A stretch of 16,785 nt of DNA, taken from Polynucleobacter meluiroseus. GTDB taxonomy: Bacteria > Pseudomonadota > Gammaproteobacteria > Burkholderiales > Burkholderiaceae. Location of the stretch: positions 1 through 16,785 of the forward strand of contig CAMBJN010000016.1 of assembly GCA_945867755.1 (NCBI GenBank), given 5' to 3'. Made by a program: the position numbers and the translations under genes. Below, piece by piece: positions 1 through 7,894 of this stretch (within the stretch, counting starts at the first letter, position 1; every line of letters starts with the position of its first letter). The notes beneath the pieces are model-generated. The model had not been told where the DNA came from and did not search any database. It saw only the letters and a program-made list of their open reading frames with translations.

Positions 1-842
1 TAAGCCGCAAACATCACCCCGCTGTGATACTGGTAACCCTTCAAATCAGAGAGGTCTAAGTTCAGTTGTGGGCTGTTTGGCAAATCTGCAACAGCCGCAC
101 AAAGACGCTCTAATTCTTCTAAAGCAGTTTTAACAGCGGCAGTTTTAGGTAAATTTTGACGAGCCTGAACCAAGACCTTTTCAGGCGAACCGCTGAGATT
201 GGCCAAAGCCAAAACAGCTGATTTAACCTCAGACGGCCAATCCTTGAGCACTTGATTCAAGCCAGGTAAATCTTTGGTCTGCAGCGCAGAGTAAAGGGCA
301 TCCAGCGATTCTGACTGAGGTGCAAAATCACCCAAAATAGCCGTCAATAGACCAGCATGAGACATGTCCAAGGTGATTTCACCGACCTGGCTCAAATTAA
401 GGACGTTATTTAATAATGCTTGGATTTCTAGATCTGCTTCCCAACCAGCATGACCATAGATCTCAGCACCTAATTGCAACTGCTCTCTTGAGCTAGAGCC
501 TGCAGCTGCTCGGGTGTGAAGAATTGATCCAGCGTAACAAAGGCGTGTAACGCCTTTGCGATTAAGTAGGTGTGCATCGATCCTGGCAACCTGAGGCGTC
601 ATATCTGCCCGCAAACCAAGGGTTCTACCTGAAATCTGATCCACCAATTTAAAAGTTTTTAGATTCAAGTCTTGACCTGAGCCAGTCAACAATGAATCTA
701 GGTACTCCAACATCGGGGGCATGACCAATTCATAACCATAGGCCTGGAAACGGTCCAAAAGAATTCGGCGCAAATCCTCAATCTTTCTTGCCTCAGATGG
801 CAAGATATCCGAAATGTTTTCAGGTAATAACCAGCGATTCAT
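1..842 (-). CDS. hisZ: ATP phosphoribosyltransferase regulatory subunit HisZ, 3' end cut by window edge
   Basis: The frame opens at ATG 842-840 and stays open for 280 codons to base 1, so the C-terminus (families usually reach about 380 residues) is missing. The protein begins MNRWLLPENI and is a class II histidyl-tRNA synthetase-like fold: a motif-like LRADMTPQVAR at residues 77-87 and a motif-2-like stretch ending LQLGAEIYG near 122-130. HisZ is the regulatory partner of the short form of HisG; together they catalyse the first step of histidine synthesis, so a short hisG is expected elsewhere in the genome (family knowledge). The start overlaps the hflC stop by one base (TAATG), so translation is probably coupled. 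A true HisS lies in the same gene run, which supports this copy being HisZ rather than a second synthetase. Confidence 0.93.
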   Translation of the reverse strand, partial: MNRWLLPENISDILPSEARKIEDLRRILLDRFQAYGYELVMPPMLEYLDSLLTGSGQDLNLKTFKLVDQISGRTLGLRADMTPQVARIDAHLLNRKGVTRLCYAGSILHTRAAAGSSSREQLQLGAEIYGHAGWEADLEIQALLNNVLNLSQVGEITLDMSHAGLLTAILGDFAPQSESLDALYSALQTKDLPGLNQVLKDWPSEVKSAVLALANLSGSPEKVLVQARQNLPKTAAVKTALEELERLCAAVADLPNSPQLNLDLSDLKGYQYHSGVMFAA

Positions 843-1744
843 TACTTGGCCGTCGGATTAGAGCTTGAAGGCTGAGGTCTGCTACTTTTCATGAATTTTA
901 AAAACTCAGAGCTTGGATCCATCACCATCAAGTCTTGCTTGGTTCTAAAGCTACTACGGTAAGCCTCAAGACTTCTGTAAAACTGAGCAAATTGTGGGTC
1001 ACGGTTAAATGCTTCGCCGTATAGTGCTGTGGCTCGTGCATCGCCTTGACCCTTGATTTTTTGAGCATCACGGTAAGCCCTGGACAAAATAACATCGCGT
1101 TGACGCTCAGCATCAGCCCTGATTTTTTCAGACTCTGCAGAACCAGTTGAACGCAACTCATTGGCCACACGCTTACGCTCTGCTTCCATTCGACGGAAAA
1201 CAGACTCGCTGATCTCTGCCAGCAAATCAATTCTCTTTAAACGCACGTCAACGATTTCAATACCAATGTCAGCAGCTTCCTCAGCCACTTTTTTGCGAAT
1301 GTTCTGCATTACTTGCTCGCGCTGCTCAGAAATCAATTCACGAACGGTGCGCTTGGTGAATTCTTCGTTCAAAGCTGACTTAACCAACTGATTCAAACGG
1401 TCTTGGGCCATGCGCTCATCACCTCTGAAGCTGATAAAGAATTTACGCGGCTCAACAATGCGCCACTTCACATAAGAATCAACCAATAAGTTTTTCTTTT
1501 CAGCCGTGATGAAACGCTCTGCATCTGGTGTGTCAATGGTCAAAATACGGCGCTCAAAAAATTGCACACTTTGGAATGGTGGCGGCAACTTAAATTGCAA
1601 ACCAGGCTCTTCAACCACGCGCTTTAGCTCACCAAAGGCAAACACCGCTGCGTACTGACGTTGATCAACAACAAAAATGGTTGACGATAAAAGGCCAATC
1701 AAAATAAACAGACCGGCAATAACTGGGAAAATTCGATTCATCAT
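842..1744 (-). CDS. hflC: HflC, SPFH-domain membrane protein of the HflKC complex
   Basis: 300 residues. A single N-terminal membrane segment (about residues 7-27) is followed by an SPFH/band-7 domain starting at VVDQRQYAAVFAFGE and a charged, coiled-coil-prone stretch rich in Glu, Arg and Ala (about 150-245). HflC pairs with HflK in a large membrane assembly that surrounds and modulates the FtsH protease (established in E. coli). Two consecutive ATG codons lie at the start. AGGAG overlaps the hflK stop and sits 9 bases before the first ATG and 12 before the second, so I chose the first. The gene follows hflK after 12 bases and its stop overlaps the hisZ start. Confidence 0.97.
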   Translation of the reverse strand: MMNRIFPVIAGLFILIGLLSSTIFVVDQRQYAAVFAFGELKRVVEEPGLQFKLPPPFQSVQFFERRILTIDTPDAERFITAEKKNLLVDSYVKWRIVEPRKFFISFRGDERMAQDRLNQLVKSALNEEFTKRTVRELISEQREQVMQNIRKKVAEEAADIGIEIVDVRLKRIDLLAEISESVFRRMEAERKRVANELRSTGSAESEKIRADAERQRDVILSRAYRDAQKIKGQGDARATALYGEAFNRDPQFAQFYRSLEAYRSSFRTKQDLMVMDPSSEFLKFMKSSRPQPSSSNPTAK

Positions 1745-1756
1745 TCTATTGATCTC

Positions 1757-3097
1757 CTATCGTTCACGACTACGCAAACCAGAGGTGTCTCTTCTCTCAG
1801 CAGGAGCTGCTGCAGGATTCACAATTGGTGAGTTAGGGTTAGGAGTTGAAATATTGGCAGGTGTGTTTGCCATTGTGTTTGATGTCTGTAAGGGTATTGC
1901 TGATGTGCTCGGACCTGCCTGTTGAATTAGTTTATCCAATGGCAAGTACAACAAGCTACCATTGCTTGAACGTTGATCAACCATGACCTTGGTCACGTTG
2001 TTATAAATTTCTTGCATGGCATCGATGTACATGCGCTCTCGAGTCACTTGAGGGGCTCTGGCATATTCCACTTGAATCAACTTGAAACGAGTAGCATCGC
2101 CTTCTGCCGTTGCAGTCACTTTGGCTTTATAACCTTCAGCCTCTTGCATCAAACGATCAGCGGCACCACGAGCTTTCGGAATGATGTCATTCGCGTAAGC
2201 CTGACCTTCGCTTTTCAAACGCTCACGGTCTTGACCAGCCTTAACAGCATCATCAAACGCTGCTTGAACTTGCTCAGGTGGCTGTACGTTTTGAACCGTA
2301 ACGCTCGTAATGAAAACTCCAGCCTTGTAACTATCCAAAATTTTCTGAATCGATGTATTCAAATCAATCGCAAGTTTTTCACGGTTCTCATACAAGACAT
2401 TGTCCATCTTGCTTTTACCCACGATCTCGCGCACCGCTGTTTCAGCAGACTGCACAACAGCCCCATCTGGATCTTTGTTATTGAACAAATACTCAGACGC
2501 ATCTTTCAAACGATATTGAACAGCAAATTTCACATCAATGATGTTCTCATCTTCAGTCAACATTGAAGAATCTTTAAGATTTGATGATTTGATTAAACTA
2601 GTTCTGCCCACTTCAACTGAACGAATAGACGACAGGTTCACCACTTCGTGGGATTGAACCGGCCAAGGCATGCGCCAGTTGATACCAGGGCGTGTGGTGT
2701 GGCTGTATTTACCAAAATGCAAAACCACGCCGGTCTGGCCTTCTTGGATCATGAAAAATCCGCTGAACACCCAAACCACCACCGCTACCAAGACCACGAC
2801 TCCTGCACCAATACTTGACTTCATGCCATCGCCGCTGCCAGTTCCTTTGGATGATGGTGGCTCATTATTGCCCCCGCCTTGGCCTTTACCTTTGAATAAA
2901 TTATTCAAACGATTGTTGAAGTCTGTCCACAACTGATCTAAATCAGGTGGGCCATCTTGTTTTTGAGGTTTACGAGGTCTCTCCTCTTGACGAGGTGGGG
3001 TCGCGTCTTTTTCATCACGGCCACGGTCTGGGCCTGATTGATGGTTATTGCCCCAACCGGGATCATTAACTGAGAATATTTTTAGTAATTTACGCAT
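1757..3097 (-). CDS. hflK: HflK, SPFH-domain membrane protein of the HflKC complex
   Basis: 446 residues from ATG 3097-3095 (MRKLLKIF...NDPGWG). A Gly/Pro/charged cytoplasmic N-terminus of about 95 residues carries a conserved PPDLDQLW element. It is followed by one membrane segment (about 98-117), then the SPFH domain beginning EGQTGVVLHFGKY, an Ala/Glu/Arg-rich helical region, and a low-complexity Asn/Pro/Thr/Ala tail. Partner of HflC in the FtsH-modulating complex. The same frame extends upstream to another ATG at 3136 with a short hydrophobic extension (MFFILV). I rejected that start because related HflK proteins begin near the MRKLLK...NDPGWG stretch. The chosen start overlaps the hflX end by 8 bases and has no recognisable Shine-Dalgarno, so coupling to hflX translation is likely and the exact start is less certain than the gene. 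Confidence 0.95.
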   Translation of the reverse strand: MRKLLKIFSVNDPGWGNNHQSGPDRGRDEKDATPPRQEERPRKPQKQDGPPDLDQLWTDFNNRLNNLFKGKGQGGGNNEPPSSKGTGSGDGMKSSIGAGVVVLVAVVVWVFSGFFMIQEGQTGVVLHFGKYSHTTRPGINWRMPWPVQSHEVVNLSSIRSVEVGRTSLIKSSNLKDSSMLTEDENIIDVKFAVQYRLKDASEYLFNNKDPDGAVVQSAETAVREIVGKSKMDNVLYENREKLAIDLNTSIQKILDSYKAGVFITSVTVQNVQPPEQVQAAFDDAVKAGQDRERLKSEGQAYANDIIPKARGAADRLMQEAEGYKAKVTATAEGDATRFKLIQVEYARAPQVTRERMYIDAMQEIYNNVTKVMVDQRSSNGSLLYLPLDKLIQQAGPSTSAIPLQTSNTMANTPANISTPNPNSPIVNPAAAPAERRDTSGLRSRER

Positions 3098-4313
3098 CGA
3101 AGGGGGAATACAGTCCTGTACGAGTATGAAAAACATCTAACGATTCCCAGCGTTTAACTGGGGCCTGTGAACTTAATTCTGCAACAGAAGGAACCTTGTC
3201 TACAGGAGCCTTCATTCTATCAGTGTTCCTTGCGAAATCAGCCAATGTTTGACGCATCAAATCTAGACCAAGGCCCTCTTTGGCAGATATATAGATGGCC
3301 GCTACCTTGCCGCTTCTGTCATATCGAACAACGGGTCCTCGCTCCATCAAAGCGGGAACTTGGTCAATTTTATTAACCACAATCAGCTGAGGGGTTTCAT
3401 TGGTCTCAATTTCAGTCAAAACCTTATCAACTTCAATCATTTGTTGTTCGCGATCAAAGCTTGATGCGTCGACCACATGAAGTAACAAATCAGCCTTGAC
3501 AGTTTCATCCAAAGTTGCCCTGAAAGCCTCTACCAACTGATGCGGAAGATCGCGAATAAATCCAACCGTATCTGAAATCACAGAATTACCAACCTCAGGC
3601 AGATAAACTTTTCTTGAGGTGGTATCTAAAGTAGCAAATAATTGATCTGCCGCGTAGGTACCGGCCTTAGTCAAGGCATTAAACAAAGTGGATTTACCAG
3701 CATTGGTATAGCCGACCAAGGAAATTGAAAAGACATCGCCCTTTTCTCTAGATCGTCTTTGAGTGGCTTGTTGTTTTTGTAATTTCGCCAATTCAGCTTG
3801 TAAGCGTTTTGCTTTATTTTCAAGCATCCTTCGGTCTAATTCCATCTGTGTCTCACCGGGGCCGCCGCGCATACCAATACCACCCTTTTGACGCTCTAAG
3901 TGACTCCAAGCTTTGACCAATCTTGATACTTGGTAACGGACATTGGCTAACTGCACTTGAGTCTTACCTACATGACTCTTGGCTCTTTGAGCAAAAATAT
4001 CTAAAATCAAACCAGTTCGATCGATCACATGGCACTGCAGGTGACGCTCTAAATTACGTTGCTGAACTGGTGAAAGAGCGTGATTGAAAATCGCCAACTC
4101 CACTTCATTGGCCTCCATCTGCTCTCTTAATTCTGTGGCTTTACCTGAGCCCATATAAAGGGCTGGGTCTGGCTTTGATCGCCTGGCTATCATGGTCATC
4201 ACAGGCTGAGAGCCTGCGCTGGATGCGAGAAGGCCTAACTCCGCCATACTGTCTGCAAAGTCAGGTTTACCGCCTGGATCTATCCCAATAAGGGCTGCTT
4301 TAACTGCTTGCAT
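3090..4313 (-). CDS. hflX: GTPase HflX, ribosome-splitting factor
   Basis: 407 residues. The N-terminal HflX domain (about 5-110) is followed by the glycine-rich linker GGIGMRGGPGE (144-154) and a helical region. A TRAFAC-class GTPase domain then carries GYTNAGKS (G1, 201-208), DTVG (G3, 248-251) and NKID (G4, 314-317). HflX binds the 50S subunit and splits stalled or stress-inactivated 70S ribosomes (family knowledge). It lies 6 bases after hfq, the widespread hfq-hflX pair. No Shine-Dalgarno is visible before ATG 4313 (the gap reads CTTCTT on the coding strand), so it is probably translated by coupling to hfq. The 3' end overlaps hflK. Confidence 0.97.
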   Translation of the reverse strand: MQAVKAALIGIDPGGKPDFADSMAELGLLASSAGSQPVMTMIARRSKPDPALYMGSGKATELREQMEANEVELAIFNHALSPVQQRNLERHLQCHVIDRTGLILDIFAQRAKSHVGKTQVQLANVRYQVSRLVKAWSHLERQKGGIGMRGGPGETQMELDRRMLENKAKRLQAELAKLQKQQATQRRSREKGDVFSISLVGYTNAGKSTLFNALTKAGTYAADQLFATLDTTSRKVYLPEVGNSVISDTVGFIRDLPHQLVEAFRATLDETVKADLLLHVVDASSFDREQQMIEVDKVLTEIETNETPQLIVVNKIDQVPALMERGPVVRYDRSGKVAAIYISAKEGLGLDLMRQTLADFARNTDRMKAPVDKVPSVAELSSQAPVKRWESLDVFHTRTGLYSPFDA

Positions 4314-4319
4314 AAGAAG

Positions 4320-4565
4320 TTAAGCGTCTGGGGTTCCCTCATCAGCACGGAACTCCACGGCTCTAGCAGGAACCACAGTTGAAATAGCATGTTTGTAAAC
4401 CATTTGAGTCACGGTATTACGTAAAAGAATCACGTACTGGTCAAATGATTCAACATTACCCTGCAATTTAATTCCATTGACCAAGTAAATAGATACGGGA
4501 ACGTGCTCTTTGCGCAGCGCGTTTAAAAATGGATCTTGCAAAAGTTGACCTTTATTATTATTCAC
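4320..4565 (-). CDS. hfq: RNA chaperone Hfq
   Basis: 81 residues, a near-textbook Hfq: GQLLQDPFLNALR (6-18), the Sm1 region VPVSIYLVNGIKLQG (22-36), FDQYVILL (41-48) and the Sm2 signature YKHAIS (57-62). It forms a hexameric ring that pairs small RNAs with mRNAs. The rim patch, RRER in E. coli, reads RKEH here (18-21), as I recall for other betaproteobacteria. The short tail ends ADEGTPDA. The start is GTG at 4565-4563; AAGGAG lies about 5 bases upstream, which fixes it. A 118-base gap separates it from der and may contain its own promoter. hflX follows after 6 bases. Confidence 0.98.
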   Translation of the reverse strand: MNNNKGQLLQDPFLNALRKEHVPVSIYLVNGIKLQGNVESFDQYVILLRNTVTQMVYKHAISTVVPARAVEFRADEGTPDA

Positions 4566-4632
4566 GCCTGCTCCTTCTTTCTTATTGGTTGTTTGGAGTC
4601 TTACTCTAGAAATCTAGTCTCAGTTAATCATT

Positions 4633-4660
4633 ATTATTGGTGGATTAGCCCTTAGTTTAA
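4633..4660 (-). promoter_or_regulatory. Possible hfq promoter
   Basis: On the minus strand, TTAAAC (4660-4655) and AATAAT (4638-4633) are separated by 16 bases. The -10 matches the sigma-70 consensus in five of six positions, the -35 in only three. It lies about 70 bases before the hfq GTG, in the longest intergenic gap of the minus-strand gene run (118 bases between der and hfq). The element is weak and other AT-rich hexamers are present, so this is a candidate only. Confidence 0.3.
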
Positions 4661-4668
4661 CTAAGCTA
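4646..4668. repeat. Dyad symmetry upstream of hfq
   Basis: Perfect inner arms TTAGTT (4652-4657) and AACTAA (4659-4664) flank one central base. They extend outward through TAGC (4646-4649) and GCTA (4665-4668), with a two-base CC bulge on the left side. No T-run follows on either strand, so it does not look like an intrinsic terminator for der. It overlaps the weak -35 proposed for hfq, so it may be an operator. No binding protein can be named from sequence. Confidence 0.5.
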
Positions 4669-4683
4669 TATAAAAAGTGTTCT

Positions 4684-6036
4684 TCACTTTTTTTTCTTAC
4701 CTTTATCCGAGTCAACAAAAGGGTTTTGACCCGTTCTGAACTCAAGTCTTAAGGGGGTGCCGCGTAACTTAAAGGCCTCCCTAAATCGACCTTCTAGATA
4801 ACGACGATAGCTGTCAGTAACACCACTCAAGGCATTACCGTGGATCACAACAATCGGAGGATTTGAACCACCTTGGTGCGCATAACGCATCTTAGGGCGT
4901 GACATACCAACTCGTTTTGGTTGCTGAAATTCAACTGCTTCTTCCAAAATACGGGTCAGCTTTGGAGTCGGCATCTTAGACATCGCGGCACCGTAAGCAA
5001 CGTCCACATCTTTGAACAATTCTTTGATGCCAAACCCTTTGATGGCTGAAATTGGATGAACGTTGGCAAAGTCTAAGAACCGTAGCTTTCTAGCAATGTC
5101 AGTTCTGGCACGTTCTTTTTGGTAATCATCCATGCCATCCCATTTATTCACCGCCAATACCAATGCCCTACCAGCATCAACGATGAAACCTGCGATATGA
5201 GCATCTTGCTCAGAAATATCTTGTTGAGCGTCCAACATCAAAATCACGACGTTAGCATCTGCAATCGCTTGCAAGGTTTTAACCACCGAAAATTTTTCGA
5301 TTGCTTCAAATACTTTGCCGCGCTTGCGAAGACCGGCTGTATCAATCATCACATACGGTTTACCGTTGCGAGTAAACGGTACGTCAATCGCATCTCGGGT
5401 TGTACCAGGCATGTCAAATGCAATCACACGCTCTTCACCAATCAAGGTGTTGATGAATGTAGATTTACCAACGTTTGGTCTCCCCACTACCGCAATTCGC
5501 ATGGGCTTATCTGTTCGATCAACTTCTTCAGGTTCATCTGGTAAACCTAATGCATCCAAGGCATCGTCAATCATGTAACGAACGCCATCGCCATGCGCTG
5601 AAGAAATTGCTACTGGCTCACCTAAACCTAATTCATAGAAATCTGCTGTGACTGTGGCATACGCCATGCCCTCAGCTTTATTGACCGCCAAAACAACTGG
5701 GCGACCAGTCTTACGTAAAAAATCTGCGATGACGCGGTCTTGGGGTGCCATACCCAAACGAGCATCCACCAAGAAAATTACCACATCGGCTTCAACAACC
5801 GCTTGCTTGGTTTGTTTGGCCATTTCAGCCAAGATACCTGTTTTGGCAACGGGCTCAAAACCGCCTGTATCAATACAAATGAACTCGCGCTCACCCGCAC
5901 GGCCATTACCATAGTGCCGATCACGTGTTAAGCCAGAAAAATCAGCTACCAATGCATCACGCGAGCGCGTCAAGCGATTGAACAGTGTTGATTTGCCAAC
6001 GTTTGGTCTGCCAACAATGGCAATGACTGGTTTCAT
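4684..6036 (-). CDS. der: Ribosome biogenesis GTPase Der (EngA), tandem GTPase domains
   Basis: 450 residues with two consecutive GTPase domains. The first has GRPNVGKS (9-16), DTGG (56-59) and NKAE (119-122). The second has GRPNVGKS (185-192), DTAG (232-235) and NKWD (297-300). A C-terminal KH-like domain (about 350-435) follows, ending in a lysine tail. Der is essential for late 50S subunit assembly (family knowledge). All the nucleotide-binding motifs are intact, and length is typical. It follows bamB after 70 bases, the same bamB-der pair as in E. coli. The Shine-Dalgarno before ATG 6036 is weak (AAAGAA). Confidence 0.98.
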   Translation of the reverse strand: MKPVIAIVGRPNVGKSTLFNRLTRSRDALVADFSGLTRDRHYGNGRAGEREFICIDTGGFEPVAKTGILAEMAKQTKQAVVEADVVIFLVDARLGMAPQDRVIADFLRKTGRPVVLAVNKAEGMAYATVTADFYELGLGEPVAISSAHGDGVRYMIDDALDALGLPDEPEEVDRTDKPMRIAVVGRPNVGKSTFINTLIGEERVIAFDMPGTTRDAIDVPFTRNGKPYVMIDTAGLRKRGKVFEAIEKFSVVKTLQAIADANVVILMLDAQQDISEQDAHIAGFIVDAGRALVLAVNKWDGMDDYQKERARTDIARKLRFLDFANVHPISAIKGFGIKELFKDVDVAYGAAMSKMPTPKLTRILEEAVEFQQPKRVGMSRPKMRYAHQGGSNPPIVVIHGNALSGVTDSYRRYLEGRFREAFKLRGTPLRLEFRTGQNPFVDSDKGKKKK

Positions 6037-6106
6037 AAGTTCTTTAAGTCTCTGACTGAGTGAGGCACGATTTTTTAATCTAAGCTCAACTCAGGTAGAT
6101 GTATAT

Positions 6107-7240
6107 TTAATTAGGGCGATAGGCAGATAAAGTGCCGCCACGTGTTTGAATGATCAACAATCCATTGGCAACAATTGGAGCCGCACTGATACCACTACTG
6201 TCTACCCTTACTCTAGCGATCGCCTGACCACTACTTTGCTCTAAGGTATGAAGGTACCCTTGCTTATCACCCATCACCACCACGCGACCAATTGCCAAAG
6301 GCTCGCCGACATCACGCCAAGTCATGGTCTCATTGCGCCAAACTTCAACGCCATCAGCTGCTCTGTATGCAACAACATGAGATTTTTCATCAGCAGCAAA
6401 TACAAAATCTTGTGACTGTGCGGTACCTGTGTGACTTGAGAAATCTTTAGCCCAAGTTAAATTACCAGTGTTCATATCTCCACAAGCGATTCTTCCCTGA
6501 AAAGCAACGGCGCATAAACGCTGTCCCAAAACGGTTGGTCTGGCAGAAACATCTGTCATTCGCTCGATCTCTGAGAATCCCTTAGGGTAAGACAAAGATG
6601 ATTCCCATAAAAGACTGCCTGAAGATAAGCCAATCACACCGATCTTGCCGCCAGAAAAACCAGTCACAAATGCATCGGCTGCCACTGGAACCATGGGAAA
6701 ACTATTTCTAAGTGCTAAGGCTGTTTGTGGGCGCGCATAAGACCAGCGACGCTTGCCTGTTTTTGCATCTAAACCAATGAAGCGGTTGTCGATGGTGCGA
6801 ATCACTGCAAGACTGCCCAAGACGAGAGGCTCAGTCAAAACCTCTCCGCCAACCTTTTCTTCCCAGAGCTTCTGACCAGCTGAATCGTAGGCATAAACAA
6901 GGCCTTTGGTTGAACCAACCACAACAACATTGCCATCACTGCCGGGGCCAGATGAAATATCTGAAGGGGCTTTTACTTGCCACGCAACTTTACCAGTCAG
7001 AACTTCGATTTTTGAAACCGTGCCATTGCCAGCAGAGGTATATAAATAATCTCCAACTAAAACAGGTCGCATCACAAAAGTATCAGATTTGCCAACACTG
7101 GTAGACCAAACAGAGGTAACGGAAATTTTGTCATCAACTTTGGTCAATGGGGCCGGCTCACGCTTTTTAACACTAGAGCATGAAGCCAAAAAACTGATGG
7201 CTAAGAAAGCCCATGCAAGCTTAGAAAGAGATTTTGTCAT
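6107..7240 (-). CDS. bamB: Outer membrane assembly lipoprotein BamB
   Basis: 377 residues. A lipoprotein signal peptide has its lipobox LASC at 18-21, so mature BamB would begin at lipidated Cys21. The rest consists of repeated beta-propeller (PQQ-like) blades such as TGKVAWQVKAPSDISSGP, AGQKLWEEKV, TGKRRWSYAR, SGSLLWESSL and TGNLTWAKDF. BamB is a periplasmic-side lipoprotein of the BAM complex that inserts beta-barrel proteins into the outer membrane. Its start overlaps the preceding TPR gene stop by one base (TAATG), and a strong GGAGGT lies 6 bases upstream inside that gene's last codons. Context hisS-yfgM-bamB-der matches the classical order. Confidence 0.97.
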   Translation of the reverse strand: MTKSLSKLAWAFLAISFLASCSSVKKREPAPLTKVDDKISVTSVWSTSVGKSDTFVMRPVLVGDYLYTSAGNGTVSKIEVLTGKVAWQVKAPSDISSGPGSDGNVVVVGSTKGLVYAYDSAGQKLWEEKVGGEVLTEPLVLGSLAVIRTIDNRFIGLDAKTGKRRWSYARPQTALALRNSFPMVPVAADAFVTGFSGGKIGVIGLSSGSLLWESSLSYPKGFSEIERMTDVSARPTVLGQRLCAVAFQGRIACGDMNTGNLTWAKDFSSHTGTAQSQDFVFAADEKSHVVAYRAADGVEVWRNETMTWRDVGEPLAIGRVVVMGDKQGYLHTLEQSSGQAIARVRVDSSGISAAPIVANGLLIIQTRGGTLSAYRPN

Positions 7241-7884
7241 TAACGACCTCCAACAGCATCTAATTTAACTTTCAATAAACGTTTTGCTTCATCTGCAGAA
7301 TCAGGGTTCTTGGCCAACTTGTCCCAAGCCTGTTGATAAAACTGACGGGCTTCAACCATTTTTTGTTGCGCCAACTGAACATCCCCACGTCTTTCAAGCA
7401 ACAGCGGCTCAAAAGCAGTTGATACTGAAACGCTGGCGACTTTTTCAGCTTCAGCGAAATCAGGCTTATCAATCAACAAAGAAACCAAGCGCGCCCTGGC
7501 AACATCACGGTGTGCGTCTGAAGAGGCTTTAGACATCGTCCAGCGCAACTGTTGTTCAGCAGCACCCATATCACCTGAGCTATTCGCGGCTTGAGCAGCA
7601 ACCAATCCAGCCATACCAGCGTAGCTGGTTGATGAGTATTGATCCTGTAAATCCTTGGTGGCTCTTAGAACCCCTGAAACATCTTGCTTTTGAGCAGAGA
7701 CCAGTAAAGTCTCATAAAGCTTGCTGGCGGCAAGAGAAGACCGGTTTTGCCACCCATTCCAAGCAGTGAATGAAGTGTAAAAAAGCAAGATAAGGATGAG
7801 TATCGCAATCAACCACTTGCCGTATTGCTTCCACCAAGCTTTTAACTCAGCTAATTGTTCTTGTTCATCTAGATTGAAATGCAT
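7240..7884 (-). CDS. YfgM-like membrane-anchored TPR protein
   Basis: 214 residues. A short cytoplasmic N-terminus containing EQEQLAELKAWWKQYGKW leads into one membrane segment (about 23-43), then an alanine-rich helical periplasmic domain that fits the YfgM/TPR_21 family. In E. coli YfgM associates with the SecYEG translocon and periplasmic chaperones (family knowledge); here the role is inferred from architecture and from its place between hisS and bamB. It starts 10 bases after hisS with a moderate AAGAGA ribosome site. The symbol yfgM applies to the E. coli gene, so I leave the symbol blank. Confidence 0.92.
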   Translation of the reverse strand: MHFNLDEQEQLAELKAWWKQYGKWLIAILILILLFYTSFTAWNGWQNRSSLAASKLYETLLVSAQKQDVSGVLRATKDLQDQYSSTSYAGMAGLVAAQAANSSGDMGAAEQQLRWTMSKASSDAHRDVARARLVSLLIDKPDFAEAEKVASVSVSTAFEPLLLERRGDVQLAQQKMVEARQFYQQAWDKLAKNPDSADEAKRLLKVKLDAVGGR

Positions 7885-7894
7885 AGTTATTCTC

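Noticed and set aside
1973..2566. 197-codon plus-strand open frame
   Set aside because: Lies entirely antisense to hflK, whose frame encodes a clear SPFH protein. The antisense product has no recognisable domain and no ribosome site.
3098..3136. Thirteen-residue N-terminal extension of HflK
   Set aside because: Would lie deep in hflX, has no ribosome site, and family members start near MRKLLK...NDPGWG.
5119..5578. Overlapping plus-strand open frames inside der
   Set aside because: Antisense to the second GTPase domain of Der; shadows of conserved coding sequence.
5458..6012. Repeated GRPNVGKS-coding sequence in der
   Set aside because: It is the normal duplicated GTPase domain of Der, not a mobile or recent DNA repeat.
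6037..6106. Possible terminator between bamB and der
   Set aside because: Only a 5-bp stem with a wobble pair (CTGAG/CTTAG on the minus strand) and no T-run after it.
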